Origin: Phoebastria nigripes
Lineage: Eukaryota; Chordata; Aves; Procellariiformes; Diomedeidae
Length of the DNA stretch: 64,000 nucleotides
Assembly (NCBI GenBank): GCA_035582835.1
Contig: JAYKAV010000944.1
Span: 1,290,372 to 1,354,371 of the forward strand
Reading direction: 5' to 3'
Part shown: piece after piece, positions 62,901-64,000 of the stretch
How the letters are laid out: every line of letters begins with the position of its first letter
How positions within the stretch are numbered: the stretch's first letter is position 1
Notes under the pieces: generated by a model
Told to the model about the DNA's origin: nothing
Databases searched by the model: none
The model's input: only the letters and a program-made list of their open reading frames with translations
Made by a program: the position numbers and the translations under genes

Positions 62901-64000
62901 GTGGTTTGGCAGAGCCACTTCCTTCCCTTATTTTCCCTGCTGCCACTCCAAGCACAGCCACGTTTCAGCAAGGAAAGAGCGGACGGAGCAGGCAGGGATC
63001 TCTGTGCCCGTGCAACCAGGATAATGCAAAGGGCTGAGACTCCTTGGGAATGAGCCAGATCAGGCTGAGAAATGCTCTCTTTCCAGGAGACTGGCACAGG
63101 GAGTTATTTTTCCCTAAATGCAGCATGGAAGGCAGAAGGGCATGTTTTCAGAAAAAAAAACCCCTCTTTCTGGCTTTGCAGGGCTTCATTCTGCCCAGCA
63201 CTGAGCTCAGCCCCCGCAGAGAGAAGCGCCAGGGCCAGCTCCCACTTGAGACCCCGAGGCTCCAAGTTAAAGTGATTGGGGGAGCGGGGTCAGACCCCCG
63301 GCGATCCCCTAATCCCCTTTACATGCTCCCTGTCCCATCCAATTACCCACCTTGGCGGCTGCCCGAGCAATGATCATACAACCTCTGTACTCAGACCTGC
63401 CTTCTCCCAATGCACTTTGTTATTTAATATTATTTAAGGCGAGCTGGTTGCAAACAGATACCCGCTCCCTTCCCCCAGAAAAGCTACATTACTCTGAGGC
63501 TGCTTATTTTTTTTTTTTTTTTTCTGCAGTGTCTCTGCTACATTTTGCAAACACCTAATGGCTGCAGAGCTATTGCAACCCCAGAGCCTGGGAGAAGTCG
63601 GATCCCTCCCATTCTGCTTTATTTTTGTGTGGTACAGATCCCCCCATCTGAGGTACCACTGCAACGGGCATTCGAAAGCGGAGGACACCTGAGATGCAAA
63701 TAAGAGCAACAATCCCAGTATGCTGAAATGATGGCTGGCAGAGAGAAAACCCATAGCAGCCAGAACAGGCTTGTTCCCACTGAAAAGTGGGGAGTCCATA
63801 GGATACAGGGGATGAGCAGACAAAGCCAGGATAACATGGTACCAGCCAGACATCGATCCTCACTGGAAACAAGGCACTTGGTTTTCATCCATTTTATCCC
63901 CCCCTCCACTGAGGTCCCTGATGTAGAAAAGCTCCGAAGGGCAGAACAGTGCCGAATAATAACAGGGAGCATCATAGGAAAATAGGGAGGGGTATCCTTA
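56933..64000. other. FAM167A upstream region, no exon recognised
   Basis: In mammals this interval separates the divergent FAM167A and BLK genes. I searched for the BLK N-terminus and its SH3/SH2 exons on the + strand and saw none, so BLK starts beyond 64000 if the order is conserved. Noncoding first exons of FAM167A probably lie here or further right. The longest open frame, 61302-62030 plus (242 codons), has low-complexity Ser/Pro/Arg composition and no family motif. AT-rich islets near 57550-57790 could be regulatory. A T17 run lies at 63507-63523. No clear CpG island is present. Confidence 0.5.

Noticed and set aside
56933..64000. Possible first exons of BLK
   Set aside because: Expected from conserved gene order, but no sequence encoding the BLK N-terminus, SH3 or SH2 domain was found in this interval.

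Overview
This window reads as vertebrate nuclear DNA, almost certainly from a bird. Coding sequence is split into short exons with GT/AG splice sites. Intergenic space is large. The interspersed repeats are CR1-type LINEs, including one young 5'-truncated copy ending in the ATTCTATG octamer repeat typical of avian CR1. About sixty isolated single N bases and two short N gaps (45 and 41 bases) point to a draft assembly or masked ambiguous sites.

Two protein-coding genes can be supported. At the left edge, on the + strand, are the last five coding exons of TDH (mitochondrial L-threonine 3-dehydrogenase), 798-3251, with a 3' UTR running to about 6155. Its first exons, roughly 100 residues, lie to the left of the window. 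On the - strand, FAM167A has two coding exons: 55816-56193 (start) and 45053-45316 (stop), separated by a 10.5 kb intron, with a 5' UTR acceptor at 56363. They encode a complete 213-residue protein. The two genes are convergent and about 39 kb apart. TDH-FAM167A-BLK is the conserved gene order of the human 8p23.1 region. BLK would be expected to the right, but no BLK exon was found here.

Layout: 1-797 TDH intron; 798-3251 TDH exons and introns; 3252-about 6155 TDH 3' UTR; about 6156-45052 intergenic DNA plus the undelimited FAM167A 3' UTR; 45053-56363 FAM167A; 56364-64000 sequence upstream of the FAM167A coding exon, where noncoding first exons and the promoter may lie. The intergenic part holds an inverted CR1 3' fragment near 24.7 kb, a degenerate CR1 ORF2 relic at about 36.1-37.1 kb, a 0.5 kb CA/CG-rich alternating purine-pyrimidine tract at about 31.83-32.32 kb, and several copies of a short element with imperfect inverted ends at 28.8, 35.4, 38.4, 38.9 and 42.9 kb. 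I could not name this last element and consider it the most interesting unexplained structure.

The two genes do not form a pathway together. TDH catabolises threonine in mitochondria. FAM167A is a small, partly disordered, coiled-coil protein of poorly defined function. No operon, CRISPR array, toxin system, RNA gene or other exotic system was seen. Most long open frames in the intergenic DNA look like chance ORFs.
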